Origin: Methylobacterium sp. SyP6R
GTDB lineage: Bacteria > Pseudomonadota > Alphaproteobacteria > Rhizobiales > Beijerinckiaceae
DNA: 64,000 bases
NCBI RefSeq assembly: GCF_019216885.1
Contig: NZ_JAAQRC020000001.1
Location: forward strand, 3,940,001-4,004,000
Direction of reading: 5' to 3'
Made by a program: the position numbers and the translations under genes
The notes under the pieces: generated by a model
Databases searched by the model: none
What the model was told of the DNA's origin: nothing
The model's input: only the letters and a program-made list of their open reading frames with translations
Shown: piece after piece, positions 36,504 through 45,763 of the stretch
Numbering within the stretch: position 1 is the stretch's first letter
Layout of the letters: every line of letters starts with the position of its first letter

Positions 36504-36830
36504 CGTATGTCCCCGTTTGAGAGTATAAATAACTCTCTTGTATTGTTTTTTTTAATATTGGGATCGTTTCTGATTTTTATTGAATTCGAAGGGCGCTGTC
36601 AACGTAAAGGGCCAATCGCGGAATGTGGCGTAAAAAAGTCATCGCGCGTTGGCGAGAGAGAACGAATAATAAATTCTGTGATATAAAACGAAAGACAGAT
36701 GTCTATATACATGTTTATAAATTTTAACTATAATTAAATAAAATATAAAATAAAAAAATGCTTGCCGGGATGTGGGCTATGCTCGGATACATGCCTTCCG
36801 CGCGCTATCGCCATCCCGGCAGAGCGTCGA
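36504..36830. other. Very AT-rich intergenic gap
   Basis: About 330 bases, the most AT-rich DNA in the window; 36700-36760 is nearly all A and T. It separates the low-GC cassette from cyanase. It could hold the methyltransferase promoter, a silencer-bound region or the scar of an insertion. No ORF, tRNA or attachment repeat was found. Confidence 0.7.
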
Positions 36831-37319
36831 TCATTCTTCTTTGAAACCGTATTCGGCCACGCCTTCCTCGTTGCCGTAATACTTGTAGGGTAGGAATTTT
36901 CCCGACATCTGCAACTTGACTCGGTCGCCCTTGTTGTTGGACTCGCGCTCCATCGTCATGTTGAAGTCGATGGCCGACATGATGCCGTCGCCGAATTCCT
37001 CCTGGATCAGCTCCTTCCAGGTGGTGCCGTAGACCATCACCAATTCGTAGAAGCGGTAGATCAGCGGGTCGGTCGGCGGCATCTGGGGAATCGAGCCGCG
37101 ATAGGGGGCCTCGTTCAGCATCCGCTCCTCGGCCGCCGAGAGGCCGAACAGCGCAGCGGCCTTGGCGGCCTGCGCTTTGGGCAGCTTCATCTGGCCGAGG
37201 CAGGCGGCGGTGATCAGGATCGGCGAGATCCCGCCGATCTCGTCCTGGATGTGCTTCCAGGTCCAGCCCTTCTCGCGCTTGATGTCGAGCAGCTTTTCCG
37301 TAAGATCTTCGCGCTTCAT
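36831..37319 (-). CDS. cynS: Cyanate hydratase (cyanase) CynS
   Basis: A 162-residue enzyme converting cyanate and bicarbonate to ammonia and carbon dioxide. The catalytic triad is present with exact spacing: Arg89 and Glu92 in IYRFYELVMVYG, and Ser115 in FGDGIMSAIDF (E. coli Arg96, Glu99, Ser122). The N-terminal helix-turn-helix-like domain is intact, and the family-typical GKFLPYKYY end is present. Strong GGGAGAG site. No carbonic anhydrase (cynT), cyanate transporter or CynR regulator is near, so it is a stand-alone copy for cyanate detoxification or nitrogen use. Confidence 0.96.
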   Translation of the reverse strand: MKREDLTEKLLDIKREKGWTWKHIQDEIGGISPILITAACLGQMKLPKAQAAKAAALFGLSAAEERMLNEAPYRGSIPQMPPTDPLIYRFYELVMVYGTTWKELIQEEFGDGIMSAIDFNMTMERESNNKGDRVKLQMSGKFLPYKYYGNEEGVAEYGFKEE

Positions 37320-37421
37320 GGGCTCTCCCCCTGGTGACCGAACCCGGACGACGATCGCCGACCGGATCTCGGTAGCGATGGGGCAAGGGGCGTGCCAGCG
37401 GGGCGGAGGCGACCGAATGCC

Positions 37422-37628
37422 CTAGCGCCGCTGCTCGCACAACGTCTTCACGTAGGTCCCGGCCTCGGTGCCGCGGCCCGATCCAGCCGCCATGGCGGGG
37501 CCGAGCAGCATGCATTCCTGCGGCGAATGAGCCGGCTGAGTGATCACGTCCTGGGCTGTGGCGCGGGTGCAGTCCTTCGCCGCCAGGGAGGAGGCGCAGA
37601 TCAGCGTGACGACGAGGATGGTGGGCAA
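37422..37628 (-). CDS. Small secreted hypothetical protein
   Basis: A 68-residue protein. The best start is TTG at 37628 with GGGAGG five bases upstream; an ATG 18 codons earlier has no site and would spoil the signal peptide. Residues 1-17 (LPTILVVTLICASSLAAK) form a signal peptide. The mature part has three cysteines (KDCTRATA, PQECMLLG, VKTLCEQRR), so at least one disulfide is possible. No family recognised. It sits between cynS and coaBC on the same strand. Confidence 0.65.
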   Translation of the reverse strand: MPTILVVTLICASSLAAKDCTRATAQDVITQPAHSPQECMLLGPAMAAGSGRGTEAGTYVKTLCEQRR

Positions 37629-37707
37629 GGCGGCCTCCCGGCGGGGAAGGCGGTGAGATAATGCCGGACACGCCCGCGCCAACCATCGCTCCCGGCGATA
37701 TCTTGCC

Positions 37708-38943
37708 TCAGGGAGAGGGCGCGAGGGCAGCGAGACGCGCGACGAGGCGGCGCGCCACCTCGTCCTTGGCCAGGACCGGCCAGGTCTCGAGGCCGCCGTC
37801 GCGGCCGATCAGGTGGACGCTGTTGCGGTCGCCCCCCATCACGCCGGTCGCGGCCGAGACGTCGTTGGCGACGATGAGGTCGCAGCCCTTGCGGGCGATC
37901 TTGGCCCGGGCATGGGCGATCACGTCGGTGGTCTCGGCGGCGAATCCCACCACCAGGGGCGGGCGCCCCTCGCGCCGCTGCGCGATGGTCGCCAGGATGT
38001 CGGGATTCTCGGTGAGCGCGAGGGGAGGGGGCCCGTCCGGTCCCTTCTTGATCTTCTCGTCCCCGAAGGCGGCCGGGCGCCAATCGGCGACGGCGGCGGC
38101 GAAGACCGCGATGTCGGCGGGCAACGCCGCCTCCACCGCCGCCAGCATCTCGCGGGCGGTCTCGATCCGCACGACCGTGACGCCCGGGGGATCGGGCAGG
38201 GTCACGGGACCCGAGACCAGGGTCACCCGGGCGCCGGCTTCGGCGGCGGCGGCGGCGATGGCATGGCCCTGCTTGCCCGAGGAGCGGTTGGCGAGGTAGC
38301 GCACCGGATCGATCGGCTCGTGGGTCGGCCCGGAGGTGACGAGGAGGTGGCGGCCCGAAAGGGGGGTCGACTTCTGAGGCCTGGCCTCCTGCGGCCCCGC
38401 CAGCAGGGCTGCCACCGCGTCGGCGATCTCGTCCGGCTCGGCCATCCGGCCGGGACCGGTCTCGGCCTCGGCCATCCGCCCCGTATTGGGCCCCACTATC
38501 CGGACGCCGTCGCCCTCGAGCAGGGCGAGGTTGCGCTGCGTCGCCGGGTGCAGCCACATCCGCACGTTCATCGCCGGTGCGATCAGGATCGGCAGGGTCG
38601 TGGCGAGCAGCACCGTCGAGGCGAGGTCCGGCGCGTGCCCGCCGGCCATGCGGGCCAGCGTGTTGGCGGTGGCGGGTGCCACCACCACCGCGTCTGCGTC
38701 GCGGGCGAGCTTGATGTGACCGATATCGGCCTCGTCGGCCCGGTCGAACAGGTCGGTATGGGCGCGCTGGCCGGACAGGGACGCGGCGGCGAGCGGCGTG
38801 ACGAATTCCTGCGCGCCCTTGGTGAGCACGCAGCGCACCGCCGCGCCGCGCTCGCGAAGGCGCCGGATCAGGTCCAGCGACTTGTAGGCCGCGATGCCGC
38901 CCCCGATGACGAGGAGGATCCGTTTGCCGTCGAGCGCGCCCAT
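37708..38943 (-). CDS. coaBC: Bifunctional phosphopantothenoylcysteine decarboxylase/synthase CoaBC
   Basis: A 411-residue bifunctional coenzyme A biosynthesis enzyme. The N-terminal CoaC flavoprotein domain (about 1-180) has the active-site His in IGHIKLARDAD, PATANTLARMAGG and PAMNVRMW. The C-terminal CoaB domain (about 198-411) has VTSGPTHEPIDPVR, NRSSGKQGHA, VAAVADWRP-like FAAAVADWRP, and TENPDILATIA with VGFAAET. Start is six bases after the kup stop, so probably co-transcribed with kup. Confidence 0.96.
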   Translation of the reverse strand: MGALDGKRILLVIGGGIAAYKSLDLIRRLRERGAAVRCVLTKGAQEFVTPLAAASLSGQRAHTDLFDRADEADIGHIKLARDADAVVVAPATANTLARMAGGHAPDLASTVLLATTLPILIAPAMNVRMWLHPATQRNLALLEGDGVRIVGPNTGRMAEAETGPGRMAEPDEIADAVAALLAGPQEARPQKSTPLSGRHLLVTSGPTHEPIDPVRYLANRSSGKQGHAIAAAAAEAGARVTLVSGPVTLPDPPGVTVVRIETAREMLAAVEAALPADIAVFAAAVADWRPAAFGDEKIKKGPDGPPPLALTENPDILATIAQRREGRPPLVVGFAAETTDVIAHARAKIARKGCDLIVANDVSAATGVMGGDRNSVHLIGRDGGLETWPVLAKDEVARRLVARLAALAPSP

Positions 38944-38949
38944 GCCCGG

Positions 38950-40920
38950 CTACACCGTCACCTGGGTTCCGACCTCGACCACGCGCCCGGTCGGGATCTG
39001 GAAGAAGTCCGTCGCGTCGTTGGCGTTGCGGGCGAGCGTGATGAACACCCGGTCCTGCCACAGCGGCATGCCGGACTGCGCCGCCGGGCGGATCGAGCGC
39101 CGCGACAGGAAGAACGACGTCGCCATGATGTCGAACTTGAAGCCCTGCTTGCGCAGGAGCGCCAAGCCCTTCGGGATGTTCGGCGATTCCATGTAGCCGA
39201 ACTTCATCACGACCTTCCAGAAATGCGGGCCCATCGGCTCGATCCGGACCCGGTCGGCGTCGTTGAGGCGCGGCAGGTCGATGGTCTTGACGGTGAGCAC
39301 GACGTTCTTCTCGTGCAGCACCTTGTTGTGCTTCAGGTTGTGCAGGAGGGCCGCCGGCGCGGTCTCGGGATCGCTGGTGAGGAACACCGCCGTGCCGCGG
39401 ACGTGGTGCGGCGGGCTCTTCTCCAGCATCGCGACGAGCTCGGTCAGCGGCACGTCGGTCTTGCGGGTCTTGTTGAAAAGGATGGTGACACCGCGCACCC
39501 AGGTCCACATCAGCAGCACGAGGCAGCCGGCGAGCAGCAGGGGCATGTAGCCGCCCTCGAACACCTTGAGCAGGTTCGAGGCCAGGAACAGCAATTCGAC
39601 GGCGATGAACGGCACCATCACGGCGCCGGCAGCCAGCGGCGACCATTTCCACACCCGCCACAGCACCAGGAAGGCGAGGCCGGCCGTGATCAGCATCGTG
39701 CCGGTGACGGCGATGCCGTAGGCCGAGGCGAGCGCCGAGGAGGAGCGGAACAGCACCACCAGGATCACCACGCCGATCATCAGCAGGGTGTTGATCTGCG
39801 GCAGGTAGATCTGGCCCGAATGCGACTCGGAGGTGTGGCGGATCTCGAGCCGCGGCAGCAGCCCCAGCTGCACCGCCTGGCGCGAGAGCGAGAAGGCACC
39901 GGTGATCACCGCCTGGCTGGCGATGACGGTGGCGGCGGTGGCGAGCAGCACCATTGGCAGCAGGCCCCATTCGGGGACGAGCTGGTAGAACGGATCGGTC
40001 GTGTCGGGGTTGGCCAGCACCAGGGCGGCCTGGCCGAGATAGTTGACCGCGAGCGCCGGCCCGACGAGGACGATCCAGGCGGTCTGGATCGGCCGGCGGC
40101 CGAAATGGCCGAGATCGGCGAACAGGGCCTCGGCCCCGGTCACCGCCAGGAACACCGCGCCGAGCGCCACCAGCGCGCCGGTGCCGTGGCCGAGCAGGTA
40201 ATGCACCGCGTGCCAGGGATTGAGCGCCCACAGCACCTGCGGCGTGCGGGCGATGTGCGGCAGCGCTGCCAGCATCAGCACCGAGAACCACACCAGCATG
40301 ATCGGGCCGAAGAACGTCGCCATCCGGGCGGTGCCCCGGCTCTGTACCAGGAACAGCGGCAGGATGATCGCGATGGTGATCGGCAGCACGTAATGGTCGA
40401 GGGCGGGGGTGACGAGCTTCAGGCCCTCCACCGCCGACAGGACCGAGATCGCCGGGGTGATGATCGCGTCGCCGTAGAACAGGGCGGCGCCGAACAGGCC
40501 CAGCATGAACACGATGTGCGAGCCGCCCAGCGCCTTGCGGGCGAGCGCCATCAGCGAGAGGATGCCGCCCTCGCCCTTGTTGTCCATCTGCAGGAGCAGC
40601 AGGACGTACTTGATGGTGACGATGAGGACGAGCGCCCAGAGCAGCAGCGAGACGGTGCCGAGGACCTCCTCGCCGGTGAGCACGCCGTCGGCCCGGCCGG
40701 GCGTGAGCGCCTCGCGGAACGCGTAGAGCGGGCTCGTGCCGATATCGCCGTAGACGACGCCGACCGAGCCGAGAAACAGGGTCCAGAAGCTCGCCTTGGC
40801 GTGGCCGTGGCCCTCGGCCTCGTCGACGCTGCCGGCCTTGGTCGGCGGGCCGCCGCTCTGCGGGGTGAGGCTGTCGGGCGGCGCGGCGGGGCCGTCCGTG
40901 GGTGCGGCTGACTGTGTCAT
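38950..40920 (-). CDS. kup: KUP system potassium uptake protein
   Basis: A 656-residue potassium transporter. The N-terminal 45 residues are polar. The KUP signature [18 protein letters not shown] opens the first of about twelve membrane helices; [31 protein letters not shown] and [19 protein letters not shown] follow. The C-terminal cytoplasmic domain ends with FFLSRRSI and VITL-like residues. Start at the ATG at 40920; the frame extends 49 codons further but without coding character. Confidence 0.95.
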   Translation of the reverse strand: MTQSAAPTDGPAAPPDSLTPQSGGPPTKAGSVDEAEGHGHAKASFWTLFLGSVGVVYGDIGTSPLYAFREALTPGRADGVLTGEEVLGTVSLLLWALVLIVTIKYVLLLLQMDNKGEGGILSLMALARKALGGSHIVFMLGLFGAALFYGDAIITPAISVLSAVEGLKLVTPALDHYVLPITIAIILPLFLVQSRGTARMATFFGPIMLVWFSVLMLAALPHIARTPQVLWALNPWHAVHYLLGHGTGALVALGAVFLAVTGAEALFADLGHFGRRPIQTAWIVLVGPALAVNYLGQAALVLANPDTTDPFYQLVPEWGLLPMVLLATAATVIASQAVITGAFSLSRQAVQLGLLPRLEIRHTSESHSGQIYLPQINTLLMIGVVILVVLFRSSSALASAYGIAVTGTMLITAGLAFLVLWRVWKWSPLAAGAVMVPFIAVELLFLASNLLKVFEGGYMPLLLAGCLVLLMWTWVRGVTILFNKTRKTDVPLTELVAMLEKSPPHHVRGTAVFLTSDPETAPAALLHNLKHNKVLHEKNVVLTVKTIDLPRLNDADRVRIEPMGPHFWKVVMKFGYMESPNIPKGLALLRKQGFKFDIMATSFFLSRRSIRPAAQSGMPLWQDRVFITLARNANDATDFFQIPTGRVVEVGTQVTV

Positions 40921-41114
40921 GTCTGATCGGGGATGCGCCCGCGGGCGGCCGGGATTGCCGCCAAGCGCGCTGATGAGCAGGGTGGCGGGCTCGAATCCTA
41001 AACCGGCCCGGCGCGTCCGCCGGGCCCGAATGTGGCAAGATTGTAGCACGGGCCCGGAGGGGCGCAAGGCGCCGCGCCTGCCCCTTCGTCAGCGGGCCCG
41101 GGCGGTCGATCGCC

Positions 41115-42440
41115 TCACTCGGCGGCGCTGCGGCGACCCAATCCTTCCCTGGTACCTTGGCCGAAGCGCCGCTCGATGTAGTCGATCACGATGCCCTCGA
41201 AATCCTTGGCCAGCGTCGCGCCGCGCAGGGTCATCGCCTTCTTGCCGTCGATGAAGACCGGGGCGGTCGGGGTCTCGCCGGTGCCGGGCAGCGAGATGCC
41301 GATATCGGCATGCTTCGACTCGCCCGGGCCGTTGACGATGCAGCCCATCACGGCGACGTTCAGCCCCTCGACCCCCGGATAGGTCTTGCGCCACTCGGGC
41401 ATCGAGGTGGTGATCCAGTTCTGGATGTCGCGAGCGAGCTCCTGGAACACCGTCGAGGTGGTGCGGCCGCAGCCCGGGCAGGCGGCGACCAGCGGCACGA
41501 AGGTGCGGAAGCCCATCGTCTGGAGCAGTTCCTGCGCCACCTTCACCTCGACGGTGCGGTCGCCGCCGGGCTCCGGGGTGAGCGAGTAGCGGATCGTGTC
41601 GCCGATGCCCTCCTGGAGCAGCACGCCGATCGCCGCGGAGGCCGCCACGATGCCCTTCGTGCCCATGCCGGCCTCGGTCAGGCCGAGATGGATGGCGTAG
41701 TCGGAGCGGCGCGCCACCTCGCGGTAGACCGCGATCAGGTCCTGCACCGCCGAGACCTTGGCCGAGAGCACGATGCGCTCCTTCGGCAGGCCGATCTCCA
41801 CCGCCCGGTCGGCGGAGAGCAGGGCGGATTGCACCATCGCCTCGCGCATCACCGCGCGGGCGTCGCGGGGACGCGCCGAATTGGCGTTCTCGTCCATCAT
41901 GTGGGTGAGGAGCGCCTCGTCGAGGGAGCCCCAGTTGGCGCCGATCCGCACCGCCTTGCCGTAACGGGCCGCCTGCTCGACGATGGTGCCGAACTGGAGG
42001 TCCTTCTTCTCCTTGAAGCCGACATTGCCCGGGTTGATCCGGTACTTGGCCAGCGCCTCGGCGCAGGCCGGATGGTCGGTCAGGAGCTTGTGGCCGATAT
42101 AGTGGAAGTCGCCGACCAGCGGCACGGGGACGCCGATGCGGTCCAGGCGCTCGCGGATCTTCGGCACGGCGGAGGCCGCCTCGTCGCGGTCGACGGTGAT
42201 GCGCACGACCTCGGAGCCGGCTCGGGCCAGGGCGGCCACCTGCGCCACCGTGGCGTCGATGTCGGCGGTGTCGGTGTTGGTCATCGACTGCACGACGATG
42301 GGGGCGCCGCCGCCCATCACCACCGCGCCCTCGCCCTCGCCGATCCGGACGCCGACGGTGCGGTGCCGGGGGCTCGGGCCGGCGATCTCGGGAGCGGCGT
42401 CCGCCGGGGCGGTCGCGGCGAGGGCTTCCATGGCTTCCAT
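41115..42440 (-). CDS. ispG: 4-hydroxy-3-methylbut-2-enyl diphosphate synthase IspG
   Basis: A 441-residue iron-sulfur enzyme of the MEP pathway. The [4Fe-4S] ligands are in [10 protein letters not shown] (two Cys) and [11 protein letters not shown] (one Cys), with the usual final Glu. The TIM-barrel half contains [29 protein letters not shown] and [10 protein letters not shown]. An N-terminal 25-residue Ala/Pro-rich extension precedes the core. It complements dxr at 25.7 kb. The start could also be the ATG three codons later. Confidence 0.96.
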   Translation of the reverse strand: MEAMEALAATAPADAAPEIAGPSPRHRTVGVRIGEGEGAVVMGGGAPIVVQSMTNTDTADIDATVAQVAALARAGSEVVRITVDRDEAASAVPKIRERLDRIGVPVPLVGDFHYIGHKLLTDHPACAEALAKYRINPGNVGFKEKKDLQFGTIVEQAARYGKAVRIGANWGSLDEALLTHMMDENANSARPRDARAVMREAMVQSALLSADRAVEIGLPKERIVLSAKVSAVQDLIAVYREVARRSDYAIHLGLTEAGMGTKGIVAASAAIGVLLQEGIGDTIRYSLTPEPGGDRTVEVKVAQELLQTMGFRTFVPLVAACPGCGRTTSTVFQELARDIQNWITTSMPEWRKTYPGVEGLNVAVMGCIVNGPGESKHADIGISLPGTGETPTAPVFIDGKKAMTLRGATLAKDFEGIVIDYIERRFGQGTREGLGRRSAAE

Positions 42441-42510
42441 CGGATACCTTCGGGGGTCGTTCGCTAGAGTCTCGGGGGCGCTTCAGTCGCGGCGTGACAA
42501 CCGTCTAGAG

Positions 42511-42555
42511 CATTTCCGGGCGCGGTGGAAATCGCTTCGTTCACGCCCGGAAACG
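42511..42555. repeat. Inverted repeat between ispG and the patatin-like gene
   Basis: CATTTCCGGGCG (42511-42522) and CGCCCGGAAACG (42544-42555), one mismatch, separated by 21 bases that include a GCTTCGTT similar to the element at 21263. It looks like a diverged member of the same dispersed family. Confidence 0.6.
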
Positions 42556-42739
42556 CGGGTCCGACCAACGGCCTCGGGCCGGCCGGTCGCGGGATGCGGC
42601 TCGGAATGCCGCGACATCCTTGCCAAACCGCTTCCCGGGAACCCCCACCCGACGCCGTTGTCTTAGCTGATGGTGACGCGTGCCGGCGTCAAGCGCATGA
42701 CGCTGTGCCGGCCGGCGCGACGTTGCGGCGCACCATTTG

Positions 42740-42759
42740 CTTTTGCAGTGCAGCACACC
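42740..42759 (+). promoter_or_regulatory. TGC-rich repeat upstream of the patatin-like gene, possible PhaR site
   Basis: Tandem TTGC, TTGCA and TGCAGCA motifs about 12-30 bases before the start at 42771. PhaR repressors of polyhydroxyalkanoate genes in alphaproteobacteria bind TGC-rich dyads. Assignment is a weak inference. Confidence 0.25.
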
Positions 42760-42770
42760 ACATCCCCGGC

Positions 42771-43913
42771 ATGACCGACATGATCCTACCCCAGCAAGCT
42801 GAGTCCGGCGGGGCGACGATCCCCGACGCGTCTCCCGAGATCCTTGGCCACGCGGCCCCCGGCCCGCATGCCTCCTCCGGTCCTCTCGGCCGCGGCCTTG
42901 CCGGCCCCCGGGCCGAGAAGGCCATCGCCCTGGCGCTCCAGGGCGGCGGTGCCCACGGCGCCTTCACCTGGGGCGTGCTCGACGCCCTGATCGAGGATGG
43001 CCGCCTCGCCTTCGAGGCGATGACCGGAGCGAGCGCCGGCGCGATGAACGCCGTCGTGATGGTCGATGGCTGGCTGCGCGGCGGCCCCGACGGCGCGCGC
43101 GAGCGCCTGGAGGCGTTCTGGCGCGAGGTCAGCCTCGATGCCGACCTGCCGCAGGCGCAGCAGACCTTCGTCGACGGGGTGCTGAGCTTCTGGAAGGCGA
43201 CCCCGGTCGGGGCGTTCTGGAACGCCGTCGCCAGCCCCTACACGTCGAACCCCCTCAACATCAATCCGCTGAAGCGGGCGCTCGCCGACACGGTCGATTT
43301 CGAGGCGTTACGCCGCGACGGACCGGCCGACCTGTACATCTCCGCCACCAATGTCTGGACCGGCAAGATGGCGGTGTTCGAGCGGCCGGACCTCACGATC
43401 GACCACCTGATGGCCTCGGCCTGCCTGCCGACGGTCTTCCAGGCCGTCGAGATCGACGGCGTGCCGCACTGGGACGGCGGCTATCTCGGCAACCCGCCGC
43501 TCTACCCCCTCTATCAGGGCTCTCGATCCCCCGACATCCTGCTCGTCCAGATCAACCCGGTCGAGCGCCGCGAGACCCCCCGCAGCCCGGCCGAGATCCG
43601 CGACCGCCTCAACGAGATCACCTTCAACGGCAACCTGATGCGGGAATTGCGGGCGATCGACTTCATCGACGGGTTGATCGAGGACGGCGTCCTCGGGCGC
43701 TCGAACGCCTACAAGCCGGTGCTTCTCCACCGCATCGACGGCAGCGGCGGCGCCCTCGACGACGCCTCGGCCTCCTCGCGGCTGCGCGCGCAATGGCCGT
43801 TCCTGCTCCATCTGCGCGATGCCGGCCGCGAGGCCGCCAAGGCGTGGCTCGAACAGAATTACGATGCCATCGGGCGGGAGAGCACCCTGGACCTGAAGGC
43901 GATGTATACCTGA
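42771..43913 (+). CDS. Patatin-like phospholipase
   Basis: A 380-residue lipid acyl hydrolase with a Ser-Asp dyad. Oxyanion-hole motif GGGAHG is at 58-63, the nucleophile elbow GASAG at 86-90 (Ser88), and the catalytic Asp235 in WDGGYLG. The first 48 residues are disordered. No signal peptide, so it is cytoplasmic. Relatives act on phospholipids; some alphaproteobacterial members are associated with polyhydroxybutyrate granules. The start at 42771 is chosen because upstream frame sequence has no coding character and holds a repeat. Confidence 0.9.
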   Translation: MTDMILPQQAESGGATIPDASPEILGHAAPGPHASSGPLGRGLAGPRAEKAIALALQGGGAHGAFTWGVLDALIEDGRLAFEAMTGASAGAMNAVVMVDGWLRGGPDGARERLEAFWREVSLDADLPQAQQTFVDGVLSFWKATPVGAFWNAVASPYTSNPLNINPLKRALADTVDFEALRRDGPADLYISATNVWTGKMAVFERPDLTIDHLMASACLPTVFQAVEIDGVPHWDGGYLGNPPLYPLYQGSRSPDILLVQINPVERRETPRSPAEIRDRLNEITFNGNLMRELRAIDFIDGLIEDGVLGRSNAYKPVLLHRIDGSGGALDDASASSRLRAQWPFLLHLRDAGREAAKAWLEQNYDAIGRESTLDLKAMYT

Positions 43914-43960
43914 GGGGATGTGCCCGGCCCGTGGAGTGAGTGTTCTTGTGAAAAGGGATG

Positions 43961-44184
43961 GCGCGGGTTCCCCCTCTCCCCGCGGGCGGGGAGAGGCCTG
44001 AGCTCCGAAGGGGCTCAGGGAGCAGCGAACCGCAGGTTCGCCGCGAGGGTGAGGGGGTGTCAACGGATGTGGCTCCTTCGGAAACACCCCCTCACCCTCG
44101 CTCCGGCTTTCGCCTCCGCTCGCTGTGTTCCCTGAACGGGAACACAGCCCTCTCCCCGCCCGCGGGGAGAGGGGAACCCCGCGC
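43961..44184. repeat. Large palindromic dispersed element, family A, copy 1
   Basis: About 224 bases. The ends are inverted repeats of about 36 bases with two mismatches, built on CTCTCCCCGCGGGCGGGGAG. An inner perfect 16-base dyad (GAGGGTGAGGGGGTGT at 44045-44060 with complement at 44084-44099) is preceded by the conserved CGAACCGCAGGTTCG. No ORF; MITE-like. It fills most of the 460-base gap between the patatin-like and solute-binding genes; the rest shows no gene. Confidence 0.85.
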
Positions 44185-44373
44185 TCGTCACCGCCGCGGG
44201 GTTTCGCACTGCCCGCCACCGCGGCAGAGGCGCCCCCTCGCACCCCCACCTTTCTCAACCACACCGCGCGCTCCCGCATCGACGCCGCCCCGCACCCCTG
44301 ACATACAGGGCGCGACTCGGCCGGTCCGGGCCGCGAACAAGCTCTGACAAAAATACCCTGGGAGGTCCCCTCG

Positions 44374-45588
44374 ATGTCGTTCCGCTCAACGGTCGCCGGC
44401 GCCGCCGGCCTCGCCCTGTCGCTGGCCTTGAGTGCCCCCGCGCTCGCGCAGGACACCAAGGCGCCGATCAAGATCGGGGTGCTCAGCGACATGAGCGGGC
44501 CCTTCGCCGACCAGGCGGGCACCGGCTCGGTGATCGCGGCCCAGCTCGCCGTCGAGGATTTCGCCAAGGAGGCCGGCGAGCTGAAGGTCGAGGTCGTCTC
44601 GGCCGACCACCAGAACAAGCCCGATATCGGGCTCGCCACCGCCCGGCGCTGGCTCGACCAGGAGGGCGTCTCGACCATCGTCGACCTTCCGAACTCGGCG
44701 GTCGCGCTGGCGGTCTCCAACCTGATGCGCGAGCGTCACCGGGTCGCCCTGGCCTCGAGCGCACTCACCTCCGACCTCACCGGCAAGGCCTGCGCGCCGA
44801 CGACCGTGCAGTGGGTCTCGGATACCTGGGCTCAAGGCTCGGCCACCGCCCGCGCCATCGCCGGCCGCGGCCTGAAATCCTGGTATTTCGTCACCGTCGA
44901 TTACGCGCTCGGCCACGCGCTCGAGCGTGACGCCACCGTGGCCCTGAAGGCCGCCGGCGGCACCGTGAAGGGATCGAGCAAGCACCCGCTCAATGCCGGC
45001 GACTTCGCCTCGCCGCTGCTCTCGGCGCAAGGGTCGGGCGCGCAGGTCCTGGCGCTCGCCGATACGGGCGCCGACATGATCAACGCCGTCAAGCAGGCGG
45101 CGGAGTTCGGGGTGATGCCCGAGATGCGGCTCGCCGCCCTGTTCGTGCAGCTCTCCGACGTCCATGCGCTCGGCCTCAAGGCGGCGCAGGGGCTCCAGCT
45201 CGCCAGCGCCTTCTACTGGGACCGCACCGACGGCACCCGCGCCTTCGCCAAGCGCTTCGGGGAGCGGATGAACGGCCGCATGCCGACCGAGAACCATGCC
45301 GGCGTCTATTCCTCGACGCTGGCCTACCTGCGGGCGGTGCGCGACACCGGCACCATCGAGGGCGAGAAGGTGGTGGCGGCGATGCGCGAGAAGCCGATCG
45401 ACGATCCGCTCTTCGGCGCCGTGACGGTCCGCCAGGACGGCCGCGCCGTGCACGACCTGTTCCTGTTCGAAGTGAAGGCACCGGCCGACAGCAAGGGCCC
45501 GTACGATTACTACAAGCTGATCTCCACCGTGCCGGGTGACCAGGCCTTCCGGCCGATGGCCGAGGGCGGCTGCCCGCTGGTGAAGTAG
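44374..45588 (+). CDS. ABC transporter substrate-binding protein (branched-chain amino acid/amide type)
   Basis: A 404-residue periplasmic binding protein of the LivJ/LivK-like type I fold. Signal peptide with cleavage after ALA-QD near residue 26. The mature protein starts APIKIGVLSDMSGPFADQAG, then VEVVSADHQNKPDIGLATARRWLDQ, and later VTVDYALGHALERDATV and FYWDRTDGTRAFAKRF. Strong GGGAGG site. No permease or ATPase gene is adjacent, so it is an orphan that either uses another transporter or serves a distinct system. Ligand unknown (amino acids, amides or aromatic acids in relatives). Confidence 0.9.
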   Translation: MSFRSTVAGAAGLALSLALSAPALAQDTKAPIKIGVLSDMSGPFADQAGTGSVIAAQLAVEDFAKEAGELKVEVVSADHQNKPDIGLATARRWLDQEGVSTIVDLPNSAVALAVSNLMRERHRVALASSALTSDLTGKACAPTTVQWVSDTWAQGSATARAIAGRGLKSWYFVTVDYALGHALERDATVALKAAGGTVKGSSKHPLNAGDFASPLLSAQGSGAQVLALADTGADMINAVKQAAEFGVMPEMRLAALFVQLSDVHALGLKAAQGLQLASAFYWDRTDGTRAFAKRFGERMNGRMPTENHAGVYSSTLAYLRAVRDTGTIEGEKVVAAMREKPIDDPLFGAVTVRQDGRAVHDLFLFEVKAPADSKGPYDYYKLISTVPGDQAFRPMAEGGCPLVK

Positions 45589-45604
45589 CCGGGAGCCTCG
45601 TCAA

Positions 45605-45681
45605 ACGAAGCGCAGGCCGGTTCGTCGGACGAGAAATCAGTGACCTGGAACGCCATCCGATGGCAACGCGATCGGATGGCG
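45605..45681. repeat. Dispersed palindromic element related to 21263-21360
   Basis: ACGAAGCGCAGGCCGGTTCG followed by a CGCCATCCGAT/ATCGGATGGCG dyad (45651-45661 with 45671-45681). It has the same order of parts as the element between bamA and lpxD. Confidence 0.75.
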
Positions 45682-45763
45682 CTTTCGACCGCTCGACATC
45701 GGCGGGGCCCGACCCAGATCAGGGGTTCGCTGTCCTGTCAGGCCCTGCCGAAAGCCCCCGCCC

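Noticed and set aside
40970..41060. T-loop-like GGGCTCGAATCC suggesting a tRNA
   Set aside because: No matching acceptor, D or anticodon stems could be folded around it.
43961..44184. Family A palindrome considered as an insertion sequence
   Set aside because: Only about 220 bases, no transposase frame.
44374..45588. Solute-binding protein considered as part of a complete ABC transporter
   Set aside because: No permease or ATPase genes flank it; neighbours are an aldo/keto reductase and a patatin-like lipase.
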